A DNA stretch of 64,000 bases. Source: Rana temporaria. Lineage: Eukaryota > Chordata > Amphibia > Anura > Ranidae. The stretch spans positions 402,838,838 to 402,902,837 of the forward strand of contig NC_053491.1 of assembly GCF_905171775.1 (NCBI RefSeq), in the 5' to 3' direction. Shown here in pieces: positions 9,695 to 21,599 of this stretch. Position 1 is the stretch's first letter. Each line of letters starts with the position of its first letter. The notes under the pieces were generated by a model that did not search any database, was not told the DNA's origin, and saw only the letters and a list, made by a program, of their open reading frames with translations. The translations under genes and the position numbers were made by a program.

Positions 9695-10817
9695 GGGTGT
9701 TATGGTCAGATGACACTAAAGACAAAAAACTGACATAAGGGGTGATCCTTTTTTCCAACTTTTTTTTTCCTGACATCCTTTCACTTAATGCATGACTTCA
9801 CTTTTGATTGGTAAAAAACATTCCCCTCTGTGTGATTAATGTACATTGCAAGGATTATAACAAACTTTGTTGCAGATTCCTACCTTTTGTTATTTTGAAG
9901 AAATCCATGTGTGTTTCTCTGTGCCTCTGTTCTGAGTAGGTCTAATGGGAGTGGTTTCATAATTAACTGTCGGGTGTGGATCTACTGGATACTAATGAAG
10001 AAATCTTCTGGCCCTGCATCCCTTTAGTTGGGTTCCTATTGAAAATGTTTCTCAAAAATGACATTTTTGTTGCAAGGGTTGCCTGAAATCTGACTTGTAT
10101 CTTAGGCAAACTTCTGGGAAAATTGGTGAGCCAATCACACAAGCAGGAAATTATGTTACTGGGGGGTGGTCAGTCCACACTGTGTACAGAAAACTCCAGG
10201 TAGCCATATTGCAATGCATTCTCAGAAAATTACATTGGCTGCAGATTGAAATGTATAGGTCATTTTTAATAACATGCAATTACAAAATGATTAGTGTTGC
10301 AATCATATGCGCTATATTATTTTTTCTTTATTTGCTATTTTTTTCCCCACGAAAGTAAGTTACACGAGTAAATACAGCTGGATAAAACAGAAATGTTTCT
10401 AGCTTGGGGGGGGGGGATTATTTTCTAAACCAACCACATGGAAGCACACAGTGTCATAGTTATAAGACCTTTAAGTAACTGTCATTGTTCCAAAATGTTA
10501 CAGTAATGTGACCATCATTGTTTTTTAGAGCTACGGTGACATACAAAAGGTTGCTATCATTTCTCCAAGAAACTGGATTATTGTTAAAACCATGTAACTA
10601 CTCACAAGGTATTCTCCTAATGTTGCCATGTAAACAGGTTAGAATAAGCCCTAAACTGTTCACTAGTATAAGCCTATCATATAAAAAAAAAAATATAACT
10701 CAGAATCATTATTTTTACATGAAAGGACCACATAGGTTGATACTGTCAATGGTTAGCTAAGGGTTGCATCTACCAACAAGGCACTCAGGTGGCTAACAAT
10801 GTACAGTTAATAAAATA
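9695..10817. other. Mostly unique AT-rich DNA
   Basis: The first bases (GTGTTATGGTCAGATGACAC, plus strand) resemble the Leu-Trp-Ser-Asp region of a Tc1 transposase, but only for about 20 bp. The rest contains a G-run at 10405-10416 and no recognisable gene or element ends. Confidence 0.4.
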
Positions 10818-10842
10818 TCACTCTCTCTCTCTCTCTCTATTT

Positions 10843-10907
<65 letters not shown>
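10808..10907. repeat. TC and TA microsatellite
   Basis: A (CT)n tract of about 20 bp is followed by TATATGTGTG and then an uninterrupted (TA)n tract of about 55 bp. A 67-codon ORF running through it is an artefact of the repeat. Confidence 0.95.
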
Positions 10908-10911
<4 letters not shown>

Positions 10912-11461
10912 CAAGCAACTCATAAGCATAATTCAAATGAAGCTGTTCATCTACCAGCACAAAGGCTCACTTCCACTAACAATAACTTATAATCCTCCAT
11001 ACAAGATGAGATATTTTAAAGAGCAATTATAACAGAACATTATAAAAGGAACAGCTAATTCTGCTGGCAAGCCCTGCGTCCCTCTGGATGCAACAAAAGA
11101 GTCCTGTGTCTGCCAGGGAGATAAATTCATAATACCCGATATCATAATGCAATGGATTCATTTACTGACCCTCTCCTATTCTCAGTAGTCATAGTTTTTT
11201 TTTTGCAAGCTCTTACCCAGCTGTAGCTTTGTAGTAGCCATAGCTCCCAACTGTCCCTGATTTGGAATCTCTCTGTCTGGGAAACAAGAAAAATGGTGCT
11301 CAAAGAATCACCATTGGGCCGGACTTTAGAGGCATGGAAAACAATGTGGAAGCTTAGAAAAATAAAAATGTATTGAAAAAAGTACATGATATAATCTAAA
11401 ATGTTCAAATTTAATAAAAATGATATAAAATGATACAATTTGTACAGTGAGCCCTTGTGCA
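10908..11461. other. No gene seen; AT-rich flank of hammerhead-like motif
   Basis: Mostly unremarkable sequence. From about 11340 it becomes AT-rich with TTTAATAAAAATGATATAAAATG, the same kind of AATAAA-bearing tail that lies next to the hammerhead-like motifs at 54.8 and 56.2 kb. Confidence 0.4.
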
Positions 11462-11498
11462 TTAACGTGTTTCACCATTAGGCTTCTTCAGGATCCAG
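11462..11498 (-). ncRNA. Hammerhead-ribozyme-like motif
   Basis: On the minus strand this reads CTGAAGA, a short stem (GCC / GGT), GAAAC, then ACGTT. Those are the conserved CUGANGA and GAAA boxes, with a 2-bp stem III ahead of the cleavage-site position. Stem I immediately beside the core is weak, although ACAGTGAG (11443) and CTCACTGT (11541) could close an outer stem. Probably a decayed copy of a dispersed, ribozyme-bearing retroelement. Confidence 0.4.
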
Positions 11499-12170
11499 TC
11501 AAGGTTCAAAGAAGAAATAAAAGGAAAGAGAGCGAGTCTCACTGTCTTATAGTGGACTTGGCCTTATCTGTGAAGGTCCAGTCGTCAAAAAGTTTTCGAT
11601 GAAGAATAACCAAAATATATGGCATTCCAAAGGACTGCAGAACAACAATCAGCAGATCCTGTTCACATCAGAATTAAAAGATTGCTGAGCAGGGGCATAT
11701 GAGCGTCATATACAGTGGGTGACCGCGATATTTTGTCAATCTCGCTCCATTTCTCAGCGAGATTGACCACCTACGAGACCCATTGCGGGAGCCAGCGCCG
11801 AGCTGGCTTGCCGTGATGGAGACAAAGCCGTCATAGAAGCGACGGGGATCCGTCTTGGATTCCCGCCAATTCTAGCTGCGTCGTTTGGTATGAATCCTGA
11901 GAGGGAACTCCACGCCAAATTTTAAATAAAAATAGCCCTGCTGTACACAATATCCAAAAGGGAAGAATATCAGTCATATGGCGTACCGGTATGCCTCTGG
12001 GAGACAGGCTAACAGTCTAACCAAAATTTACAGATGTGGCAATGTGAGTGCCTTCCTTTTGTATTTTTCCAGAATGCCTCTGTCCATCTTTCTTCCTCAT
12101 GTGTGATTCATTTTGGTCAGATCTATATAGTTATATATAAAATTACCCTAGAAAAAATGGTCTTGTCCCT
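11499..12170. other. Unassigned repeat-like DNA
   Basis: The block 11700-11960 (GTGGGTGACCGCGATATTTTG, CAATCTCGCT / AGCGAGATTG inverted pair, GAACTCCACGCCAAATTTTAA) has the look of a dispersed repeat, but no ends or second copy are visible in this window. Confidence 0.3.
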
Positions 12171-12748
12171 TTAAAGCATGTTATACAGCACAGTGCTTGT
12201 GCTGTGTAATTTGGCCCCTTATATCACCTTAAAAACCTAGCTGATCCTGTCAGTTTCTACCCTCCCCCCCCTGTAAACTGACTGCAGTCCATCATGGCTC
12301 CTGAGCCCTGACACCGTGGTCAGTTCACGTGCCTCCATCATCCGCTGTCTCCTGTCTCCTCTAGTCTTCCCCCCTCCCCTCCCTACCTGTCAGCTCATGA
12401 CAGTGCCTGCCCCTCCTGCTGCTAAAAGAACATGTACATTGTCATAGTATATGCTCTGTCTCTTAATGCTGTGTTGCTGTGTGTGTGATTTATTAATAAA
12501 ATGCTGAATATACCTAATTTCAGAGCACTGTACTGCACTCAGGTGACCGACTGGCTCTCTCCTCCTCCTGAGTGATGCAAGCAGTCAGAGGGGAGACGAG
12601 AGATCTGGCTGGTCATGTGAGCGCTGATCGGCGCTCTGAAATGAGGTATAATCAGCATTTTTTTATAAATCACACACACACACACACACAGAGGACACAA
12701 CATTAAGAGACAGAGTGGATAGTTAGACTGGCTTAACAACCACTTTAA
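12171..12748. mobile_element. TTAA-flanked fold-back MITE
   Basis: TTAAAGCATGTTATAC at the left and CAACCACTTTAA at the right share the TTAAAGnnnGTT pattern of the other TTAA elements here. Arms at about 12449-12530 and 12632-12717 are inverted repeats (GCTCTGTCTCTTAATG..., CTGAATATACC...CAGAGC), including a (GT)n/(CA)n tract at 12668-12690. It is non-coding. Confidence 0.55.
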
Positions 12749-13637
12749 AGCGGAAACTTAATCTGCTCATTTTTTTTTATTACATTTTTAAAACAAAACA
12801 CACTTTTATTGCATACCTTATTTAGTATACTGCTAATCACTGAATATCTGTGCGTCTCTATGCAATGCAAGCAGATCAGGTACTGTGGGAAGGCTCAGCA
12901 GGATGCTGTACATAGATTTTAAAAAACACAGCACCCTGCTAGTTCTTGGGAGGAGTTATGCAAATATCAAAATGCCTTAATCGGTGGATGTAAGTTTGGA
13001 AAAGTATGCATTGCTAGCCAGGCTGCATCATTACACATGATACTGATCTGCCATGATTAAAAAAACTGACATTTAATGAATGAATGGGCAGGCCAGAGAC
13101 AGTAAGACTAGAGAGGAAAATGCTAGATGATATTGGACATACTTCAGCTAGTGAATGACATGAGCACTATCTGAATTGTTGCAGGTTATAATGCACACTG
13201 TGCAAAGCTTACAGTGTGCAGTGAAATCAGGGTTAGCAATTTCAATATAGGAGAGGAGCCTGTACAACTATCCAAGACTAATTGATACTAGTTATCAATA
13301 AAGTGAAAAACGTATGTGAAAAAAATTATGTATAAAAAATTATAAGTCCATTTAAAATGTGCATATCTGAAAACAACAATCACTTTGTTGATGTGGTTTG
13401 TATTTTATTATTACTACCGCGGCAGAATTGTGCTTATTTTGTTGAGTGCATAGTGTGTCTGCCAGTGTCTCTCTCTCTCTGTATATGCCAGCATGCTTTC
13501 CATTGTTTAAGACTAATGGTAAAGGTAAGGCTGGAGTTCAGCTCCAAAGTGTATGTGCAGCTAAAGCATTTTGTTTTTGTTTTTTTTGTGGATAGAGCAG
13601 TGCAATGTTCTAAAAAAAACACAAGGTAATTGCAAAG
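12749..13637. other. No gene seen
   Basis: AT-rich sequence with no recognised element ends. The open frames here (for example 13357-13629) lack any domain signature and are antisense to one another. Confidence 0.4.
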
Positions 13638-14075
13638 CCTAAAGTTTTTTTTATTCCTAAAGTGATATCAAAGTCTTGTACTTTTTGTTCACAAATAACA
13701 CACATATTATACTTACCTGTTCTGTACAGTGGTTTTGCACATACAACCCAGATCCTCCTCGTCTCGGGCCCCTTACCAGTGCTCCTGGCCCCTCCCTTCT
13801 GCCAAGTGCCCCCACAGCAAGCAGCTCGCTATAGGGGCACCGGAGGCGAACCGTTGCTCTGTGTGTCTATTCAGAAAGAGCAGTGACTCGGCCCCACCTC
13901 CTTTTTCTCCTCATTGGCTCTCTGACTTTGATTGACCTTTGGCTCTTACTGCAGTCTCAGCCAATGAGGAAAGCGAGTCCCAGATAAATTGAGATGGGGC
14001 TCAGGTAAGTAAGTATTAGGAGGGCTGAGGGAGACTGCTGCACATAGAAGGTTTTTATCTTAATGGATACAATGT
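13638..14075. repeat. Dispersed MITE-like repeat, copy 1
   Basis: Shares CTAAAG...TTTTAT at its left, GGCTCAGGTAAGTAAGTATTAG, GGCTGAGGGAGACTGCTGCAC and AGAAGGTTTTTATCTTAATG with 18425-18685. An inverted pair CTCATTGGCT / AGCCAATGAG lies within. The stretch CAGGTAAGTAAG at 14002 is a perfect vertebrate splice-donor consensus. Confidence 0.5.
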
Positions 14076-14109
14076 GTAGTGCTACCCCCGGAGGAGCCGC
14101 TGTTTGATT

Positions 14110-15060
14110 CAGGATCAGCTTTCTAAGTTACCTTCTTGATTTGGTCTAGGGGTGAATTCTGTGAGTGTGAATAAAGAGCAAGTGTCCAGACACAAATTCA
14201 GTTTCAAAGTTTTATTCCAAGGCCTAAACTGGCCAACATCAATAGGGCACACGACAGGAAAAAAGCTGAGTGTAGAGGAACTTTAGTATCAGGCCCTTAG
14301 ATGTTAGGAGAGAGCAAGCCTGCTCTCAGCAATGATGCAGATCAATTTGTCGCCACCCAATCAAGGTGGGTAAAGTGCCCCCGGACAGGCAGTTATCTCA
14401 GGCCTGGCAACCGGAGCGCCACTTGCAAAAAAGAATCACTGGGAGGATACAGGCCTCTGCCACAGGCCTGCCTCAGGGCCTCTGCCACAGGCTGAACAAT
14501 TTAGGATTTAGAAAAGTCAGTTTGAGTAGATCCTCCCAGTTAGTTCAATCAATGTCACCCACTGACAGCTTAAGCATACCTGTCATACGGTGCGGCAACT
14601 GTATCCCCAGTGGTTCGTCTAGGCCTCCTGGACAACCCCTGGTTCTAGGTTCTCCCGAGCCAATTCCCACCGCACAGCTCCGAGCTTGGGATCCTTTCAG
14701 CATTTTTTTTTTCACGATCGTGTGTAGGCAAGGCAGGCTTAACAATAATCGGGTTGAAAAAAACGTTGTTTTTTCTAGACCATTAAAAACGGTTATGTGT
14801 ACCTGCCTGCCAATGGCCAGGTTTTAGCTCTTCCAGTGCCTCTTCCATTTGCCTACTCCATACCCTGCTAATAGCCAAGGCTTATCGGAGTATCGCAACC
14901 AGTCTTCCCAGTGGTCATCATTGGCCGATCTTGATCGCGAAGAAGAAAAACTTCAGGTATTTGAACTCCAAACCGGTTTTATTAGGGTGACAAAAAATGA
15001 ATTAGACCTCTAGCTCAGAGAAAAGATTTATGGTAGTGGCGTCTTATAGGGGGAGAGTGG
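14110..15060. repeat. LTR-like remnant, with MITE fragment inside
   Basis: Contains TTTTATTCCAAGGCC (14206) and GGTTTTATTAGGG (14974), which read as AATAAA polyadenylation-type signals on the minus strand, plus a tandem CAGGCCTCTGCCACAGGCCTG / AGGGCCTCTGCCACAGGC pair at 14446-14495. A fragment of the 17441-type Harbinger-like MITE (TTCACGATCGTGTGTAGGCAAGG...) interrupts it at about 14703-14806. No LTR ends or coding sequence are identifiable, so the LTR idea is weak. Confidence 0.25.
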
Positions 15061-15112
15061 AGGTGGGATTAACACAAAGGTATGTTGCCATGGAGTCAGG
15101 AAATTTTATTTT

Positions 15113-15362
15113 GTAAAAAAAATTATTGGATATGTTTTATAGCAAAAAGTAACTCTTTTTTTTCACAATTGATGGTCTTTTTTGTTTATAGAGCAAAAAA
15201 TAAAAACTGAAGAGGTTATCAAATACCACCAAAAGAAAGCTCTTTTTCTTTGCGTACAGTGTTACACGACCACATAATTGTCAGTTAAAGCAAAGCAATG
15301 CCGTATCACAAAAAATTACCTGGTCATTAAGGGGGTTAATCCTTCTGAAGCAGAAGTGGTTA
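15113..15362. repeat. GAAGTGGTTAA-ended repeat, copy 1
   Basis: Includes CAAAAAATAAAAACTGAAGAGG, ACCACCAAAAGAAAGCT, GTTACACGACCACATAATTGTCAGTTAAAG and GCCGTATCACAAAAA, shared in order with 48000-48185, and ends AGAAGTGGTTAA. The family usually ends in TTAA. Confidence 0.6.
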
Positions 15363-15648
15363 AGCTCCTTAACTGTGTGTGAAAAGAAGAATAGATTCAG
15401 ACACAAAACAATATTGTATATTTATTAAATGAGTTACGTGTGAAAGGAAACACTTGCTTTGAGTCTTCTGGATTGCAAAAAAGTCCCTTTCACCTATATC
15501 AGTGCTCAGCATAGATGACCTTTGGAATTTATTGTAATCTACAGTAGTCCTGGCATAAAGCTAACAAAAGTTTGGGCACTGTCACAATTATAAATATAAC
15601 ATGAAAATGTACAATCTATGCTTAACCAAACAGATTTTATAAAAACAA

Positions 15649-16380
15649 GGGCCCAGATTCACAAAGCACTTACGCCGACGTATAACAAGATACGCCAATA
15701 TAAGTGCAAATGTGCGCCGTCGTATCTGTGCGCCGGATCCACAAACTAAGATGCGCCTAAAAACAGGCTTCATCCCGCTGACATAACTTGCCTACACTGG
15801 CATAGGGTGGGCGCACATTTAGGCTGGACGCATGGTGGCGCTCCCATTGATTAGCCATTTAAATATGCAAATGAGTGAAATACGGCGATTCACGATCGTG
15901 TGCCCGACGCAGTGCGCGTAAGTTGTACGTCCGGCGTAAAGTTATTCCCCATAAAGGAGGTGTAACCCAGCAGCAGACATACAAAGGTCTGCACCAGGGA
16001 ACACAAGCCGGCGTATTTTACGTTGGACGTCTCTGGCTGGGCGTAGGTTACGTTCACGCCGTACGCAGTGATCCGGCGTAGTTTAGGCAGTTGTTCCGAC
16101 GTGGTTGTGAGCATGCGCAGGGGGATGCATCCACGTCTCGGCGCATTCGCAGTTCGTGATACGTATCTGTGTGGCGCTCGGCCCATCATTTGCATGGGGT
16201 CACGCCTTATTTGCATGGCTCACGCCCACTTCCACCTACTCCGGCATACGCCTTCGAAACCCAGCGCAGCGTGGGGAGCACTGGCTTGGTGAATTCCATG
16301 CCTGCCTCTCTGCGCTGTGTTGGCGTAGCGTACATTGTTTGCGCTATGGTGGCGTAATGTGCGCCCGCTCTCTGTGAATC
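15649..16380. mobile_element. CGTA-rich palindromic MITE (GGCCCAGATTCAC type)
   Basis: Starts GGGCCCAGATTCACAAAG. The right end stops at CTGTGAATC, a truncated complement. The interior is dense in CGTA/TACG and CG dinucleotides (CTTACGCCGACGTA, GTCCGGCGTAAAG, GTAGGTTACGTTCACGCC), with GCATGCGCAG near the middle. Related in design to the GCTAGATTCAG and GGGCTGGATTCA elements below. It is non-coding. Confidence 0.7.
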
Positions 16381-16387
16381 AATTTTA

Positions 16388-16598
16388 AGCTCGTTTTTTG
16401 CTACACACGGTCAATTTCTGTGAAGTAAAAAATGACGTTTTGAAAAACGACACATAAAATTGAAGCATGCTTCAATTTTTTTTTTCGTTTTTTACAAGAC
16501 ATAAAACAACGTTTTCCCCCACACACGGTCATTTAAAGTGACGTTTTTAAAAACGTCATTTTTTTTCATTACATAAAGTGATGGTGTGTACGCGGCAT
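16388..16598. mobile_element. Harbinger-like MITE, right half
   Basis: A nearly exact copy of the right half of 44748-45182: CTACACACGGTCAATTTCTG, GAAGCATGCTTCAA, CCCCCACACACGGTCATTT, ending GTGTGTACGCGGCA. The left half is missing; it abuts the truncated end of the 15649-16380 element. Confidence 0.8.
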
Positions 16599-17437
16599 TC
16601 CTCTTTCATTCTAGCCCCTGGCCTAGTACTGAAACTCAAAATATATTCACTTGTGAAACATGAACTGTTTCACATTCACAACGATTGGAAAGGATTAGAA
16701 CCCCTGTCAAGCTTTACAATTATCTGGGGCTCCAATAGAGAGACTTCATCAAATTATTGTGATTTTGACATTGGTTTCACCAGAAAATCACCAATGGCAA
16801 CATAGTCCAAATGATGTATATACTGTATATGTGTATTTTTAAATAAATTAGGGGAAGTTGTCAGGTTTTTATTGCTGCCTATGTCCCCATTGACAATAAG
16901 TGAGGGATTGAGAAAGGATTGAACCACAAAATTGATTTTGTGCAATATATAAATGTGGAAAACTGCAGTAAATACTTTACTGGTGATTGACTTCATTCAA
17001 GTACAATGAATGGAATACAATTTCAATATACTGGGAGGTTTGGGATTTAGGAGCCTGAATGAACTGGATTCTGTTCAATATAAGAATATTAATAAGGCAC
17101 TTTGCTGTAACTATTATAATATTGACATATTACAAGACTATGGGTTTTTCAGTTTTGGGTTTAAAAAAAAAAAAAAACAACAACACCATTACTGTATGTA
17201 GCAAAATAAAAAGAGACTTAAAGCTTGTCAAATATAGTTTAATTCATAGAAACGATAGAGAAAAACGCGGTTTAAATGAGAAAACATAATTTGCTGCAAT
17301 TTATGAATGTGGTAAGCTGTGGGAATTTTTCTACTGACTGAAAATATGCACTGTGAGACCTGGGAGTTTTAATGATTGGACAATATTGTTGTATTGCGAG
17401 TAGAACAAAGCAGCAACACTACCATATAGCAAATTAT
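16599..17437. other. No gene seen
   Basis: AT-rich DNA with a poly-A tract at 17161-17175 and no recognisable element ends or domain-bearing ORF. Confidence 0.4.
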
Positions 17438-17440
17438 TTA

Positions 17441-17949
17441 TGCCGCGTACACACGACCGTCTTTCGGGATGTAAAAAAATTCAATTACATTTTTCAGACC
17501 TAAATAATGGTCATTAAAAATTTAGAACATGCTCTAAATTTTCATGTCGTTTTTAACGTTGTCGTTTTTAACTTCGTAAAAAATGGTCGTGTGTGGGCTT
17601 TAACGACGTAAAAAAAACCTGCATGCTCAGAAGCAAGTTATGAGACGGGAGCGCTCGTTCTGGTAAAACTAGCATTCGTAATGGAGATAGCACATTCATC
17701 ACGCTGTAACAGACTAAAAAGCGCAAATCGTCTTTTACTAACATGAAATCAGCAAAAGCAGCCCCAAGGGTGGCGCCATCCAAATGGAACTTCCCCTTTA
17801 TAGTGCCGTTGTATGTGTTGTACGTCACCGCGATTTGCTAGAGCATTTTTTTTCACGATCGTGTATAGGCAAGGCTGGTTTAACAATAATCAGGTTGAGA
17901 AAAACGTTGTTTTTTCTAGACCATTAAAAATGGCTGTGTGTACGCTGCA
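17441..17949. mobile_element. Harbinger-like MITE
   Basis: Opens TGCCGCGTACACACGACCG after TTA and ends GTGTGTACGCTGCA before TAA. Interior blocks GCATGCTCAGAAGCAAG, GGCGCCATCCAAATGG and CCTTTATAGTGCCG are shared with 44132-44744. It is non-coding. Confidence 0.8.
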
Positions 17950-17951
17950 TA

Positions 17952-18424
17952 AGAGTCAGCTTTTTGTAGATAAAAAAAAAGGAATTTAAGTACCACACCA
18001 CAGCTAAAAGGTCTAGATACTACTTTATTCTAGTAAATGTCAGGGGAACAATCCATTGCATTTTGACACATTTATTACTCTTTCGGTTGCCCTCCAGATA
18101 TTTAATGGGAAAAGGTTGCATCAGGACCCCTTGGCAGGGGTTTAGCACTTCAATATCAATTCTAGTACATTGTATTGCTAATGTAGTGGTACCCTCTTGA
18201 GGGCTGCTGTGTGTTGTAGTTCGTCTATCACCCTGCCCAGCCAGGCACACAGTTCTCATTCACCCTCAAACTTGGATGCGGATGGGATATTCATGAGATG
18301 CCAAAACTGATTTGCAGAACAATATATATGGGACTGACTATATACACTTCTGGGTGCCTTAATACAGTGTGATTGATGTGGATAAGTTAATGTACTGCAA
18401 AGTATTACAAAAATCAGAATCTAG
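17952..18424. other. No gene seen
   Basis: Unassigned sequence. One 79-codon minus ORF (18020-18259) has no recognisable feature. Confidence 0.35.
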
Positions 18425-18685
18425 CCTTAAAGCTTTTATCCCCCTTTGATAAACGAATGGTAGGAAAGTCTGAAAGCAGGGCCAATAGATCCCCCTGCTT
18501 CCAAAGGCCAATTAGGAGTGAAAGTACACAGAGAGCCAAGGCTCGTGGACATCATTGGATTGAGAGGGGACTCTGATAAGTGTTAGGGGGCTGGGGGGTG
18601 AGTCTACTGTACACAGAATGTTTTTTACCTTCATGCATAGAATGCATGACAGTGATAAACCTTGTGCCTTTACAACCACTTTCCT
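18425..18685. repeat. Dispersed MITE-like repeat, copy 2
   Basis: Starts near TTAAAGCTTTTATCC and ends near CCTTTACAACCACTTTCC. Shares TAAGTGTTAGGGGGCTGGGG, CTACTGTACACAGAATGTTTTTTACC and the CATAGAATGCATG area with copy 1 at 13638-14075. TTAAAG / CCACTTT ends suggest a TTAA-type MITE. Confidence 0.45.
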
Positions 18686-20059
18686 CAACACAGAGGATCC
18701 AAGATCATTAAAAGCAATTAATATGTGGATTATTTCTACATATGGCCTATGTTAATCAATACATAGAACAATCTATATTATTCCTATATTGTTTTTTTTA
18801 TCTTTTTTACTTTGTAACTAGCTTACTTTGACATGTGCTGTTTCATTACATGATACAGTTTTTTCCTCATGTCTCGCGGTCTTTTACTGCTGATAATCTA
18901 ACTAGTTTTACAGGAAAGAGCAAAAATTCTAAGTAGCTGACAAAATGTGTGCACTACGCTTGTTTTCTAGATCCTTTATCATTCTGACTGCCTGTACATG
19001 CCTTTTCAACAGGTTGACAATTTATTATTATCACAATTTTATTGTACCTTATTTATAAAGTGAGAATATGTCACAATTTGTCAGCTTATGCTGGTCAGCT
19101 GCTTAAAACTGATTGATCTTTGCTATGCATGTCTTTTTGTTTTCACCTAATAAATATATAAAATAGTTATATGTGAATGATTTCATTGTCTCAGGAAGGT
19201 TTGTCCAGTTCTCAGCAAAAGTGTGTTGAGACACTGACCTTACCTGAATACATGACAACTTCTACTCACCATAGAGGGAAATGCCCCTTCCCAAAACAAG
19301 ATGAGCTCCATAAGCAGGATTGTATCTTTATCTATGTCCCTGTTAGACATGTCCCATCACTTACTGTTGTGTCATTGACACAGGATGTGATATGAATCTC
19401 TCTAAGGGGACAGAAACATAAGTTTTAACCCTTTTTAATTTTATCAAGCTATGCCTATGGCTATATACTGTACTAACTCAACATTTTGGTGATTAAAAAA
19501 AAAGATACCTTCATTTGACATAAGGACTTTTTTTATCTTTTAGTATTTATTTGGGTAGTTTTATTAGTGAGCAACATTTCATCAGAAACGATCGGCTGTG
19601 GTGAAAAACATCTAATCAAATTTCAACAAATTCATAATTTTCAATAGATTATAAACTTTAACTGATCAACTCTATTGATATGGCAAGCATTAGGCTTTGT
19701 ACAGTAGTTCCCAGAATGTCTCTCATCCCACTCTCTCTACACCTGAGGGTGTACTTCAGGACTTTAATTGGGAATGTAGACCTCTGAGGTGAGGGGTACA
19801 AATTGATCATGCAGGGGGAGAGGACTATCGTAGGAGGGGGACACATATTTTACATAGGGAACCCTTTTTCCTCTGTGGGGGATAACGTTGTATTATTTGG
19901 TCTATTATAGCTGTTATTGATTAAACGCTCCCCTTTACTTTTAGTAAGAGGAATATAAGGAAAAACCTGAGGTCTAGGTTCATTAGGTTGTACAAAATGG
20001 GCAGTCTGGTCTACGGAAGTCCCTGGTTAATTTCCATTAACCAAGACCATAATGTTACC
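18686..20059. other. No gene seen
   Basis: Long AT-rich stretch without recognisable mobile-element termini, domain-bearing ORFs or RNA genes. Confidence 0.4.
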
Positions 20060-21112
20060 AGGGCTCAAAATTTCAAGTCCTGAGCTACTAGCCAGGCCTC
20101 AAGGGTTACTCGCCACCAGTTGCCCACCTAACCCCTACCATGCCCCGCCTCTAATCCCATCCCTAAACCCACCCATATAAATTATCTCATGAAATTATAC
20201 TACTTTTATGTTTTGTTTTGAATAACTTAATTCTGTTTTATGCAGAATTAAGTTATAAAAATATTAACAACTTTATCCATGCCCACCAATACCGCCTGCC
20301 CGTGTCCACCAATGCAGCCTGTAACCGCCAATGCAGCCTGTGTCTGCCAATGCAGCCTGTATCCCCCAATGCAGCCTGTGTATGCCAATGCAGCCCGTGT
20401 CCACCATCCAGCCCGTGTCCACCATCCAGCCCGTGTCCACCATGCAGCCCGTGTCCACCATGCAGCCTGTGTCCACCATGCAGCCCGTGTCCACCAATGC
20501 AGCCCATGCCCAGCAATGCAGCATGTGTCCAGCAATATAGCTTGTGTCCACCATAATGCAGCCTGTGTCCCCCATAATGCAGCCTGTGTCCCCCATAATG
20601 CAGTCTGTGTCCACCATAATGCAGCCTGTGTCCACCATAATGCAGCCTGTGTCCACCATAATGCAGCCTGTGTCCCCCATAATGCAGCCTACCTGTGAAT
20701 GGGAAGAGAAGAGAGCCGTCGCTGGATGATTAGAGCAGGGAACATCACAGCTTTCATTTCAATAGCTGTGTGTTCCCCTGTGGCGCACTGTCACATAAGC
20801 CCCTCCTATTGTCCGGGGAACTTTGATACATGTCACCTGTCCTAGGATTGGATGGTGATCTGTCTATCAAAGTCCTGGAAAAAGAGGAGGGGCTTATGTG
20901 ACGGCGCACGGCATGGGGAACACACAGCTATTGAAATGAAAGCTGTGATGTTCCCTGCTCTGATCATCCAGCCGGCGGCTCTCCTCTTTTCCACTCTGAT
21001 CGACGGTGCCTGCCCCCCGGGCTCCCAGGCAGCCCTTCTCGCCAGCCCACAAAATCCACTCGCAAAATGCGAGTGGGCTACTATCAAGATCCTTCAGGCA
21101 TTTAACAACTTT
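20060..21112. repeat. Inverted-repeat element with internal minisatellite
   Basis: Outer parts share reversed phrases (TACTCGCCACC near 20108, CTCGCAAAATGCGAGTGGGC near 21060). A shorter perfect hairpin occurs at 20222-20256 (arms ATAACTTAATTCTG). The main arms are about 20711-20807 and 20885-20990, related as reverse complements through GGAACATCACAGCTTTCATT, CAATAGCTGTGTGTTCCCC and CATAAGCCCCTCCT. It is a non-coding fold-back structure of unknown class. Confidence 0.7.
20294..20692. repeat. Minisatellite, about 21-bp unit
   Basis: About twenty tandem copies of a unit close to ATGCAGCCTGTGTCCACCATA, with 18-bp variants in the first half (CAGCCCGTGTCCACCATC) and 21-bp variants in the second. 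Because the unit length is a multiple of three, both strands stay open and yield repeated peptides such as MQPVSTI; these are not genes. Confidence 0.95.
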
Positions 21113-21599
21113 ATTTAACTTATAATTTTCACTGTCCCTGACATATATACCTATTTTCTTATTCCTTTATTCTCTTCCCTCTTTCTCCAAAATTTTACAG
21201 GGTTCCTTAGAATAATTAAGATAGGCCTCATCTTTAAAATAGGGAGATAACAATTCATGAAGTTTAATAATCTTACCCTCAATTTGAATTATTTTCTATT
21301 TTTTTTCTCAAATATAAACTTAAGGAACCCAATACCTGCCTGATTGAAAAATGAGAGCCAATTCTGCAGATCTTTCTCATTCTTTTCAGGAAATACATTC
21401 CCTCTGAGGCTCATTGGTACCATAGCCCCATCCATGTATTTCTCTAAGAAAATAAAATGTCCCACTAGGTATGAATTTGGGTGATCCTCTGAGATCAGAA
21501 GAGTCACCTGTCTCCTATTTTCAATGGCTCCAGTGGTATCAGTTTTTCTATTTTTCCAACAATCAAAAACTAATTATTAATTTGTGTAGCTTAACATGT

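Noticed and set aside
20218..20729. Overlapping ORFs of 60-139 codons on both strands
   Set aside because: Produced by a minisatellite whose unit length is a multiple of three; no start context, domain or unique sequence.
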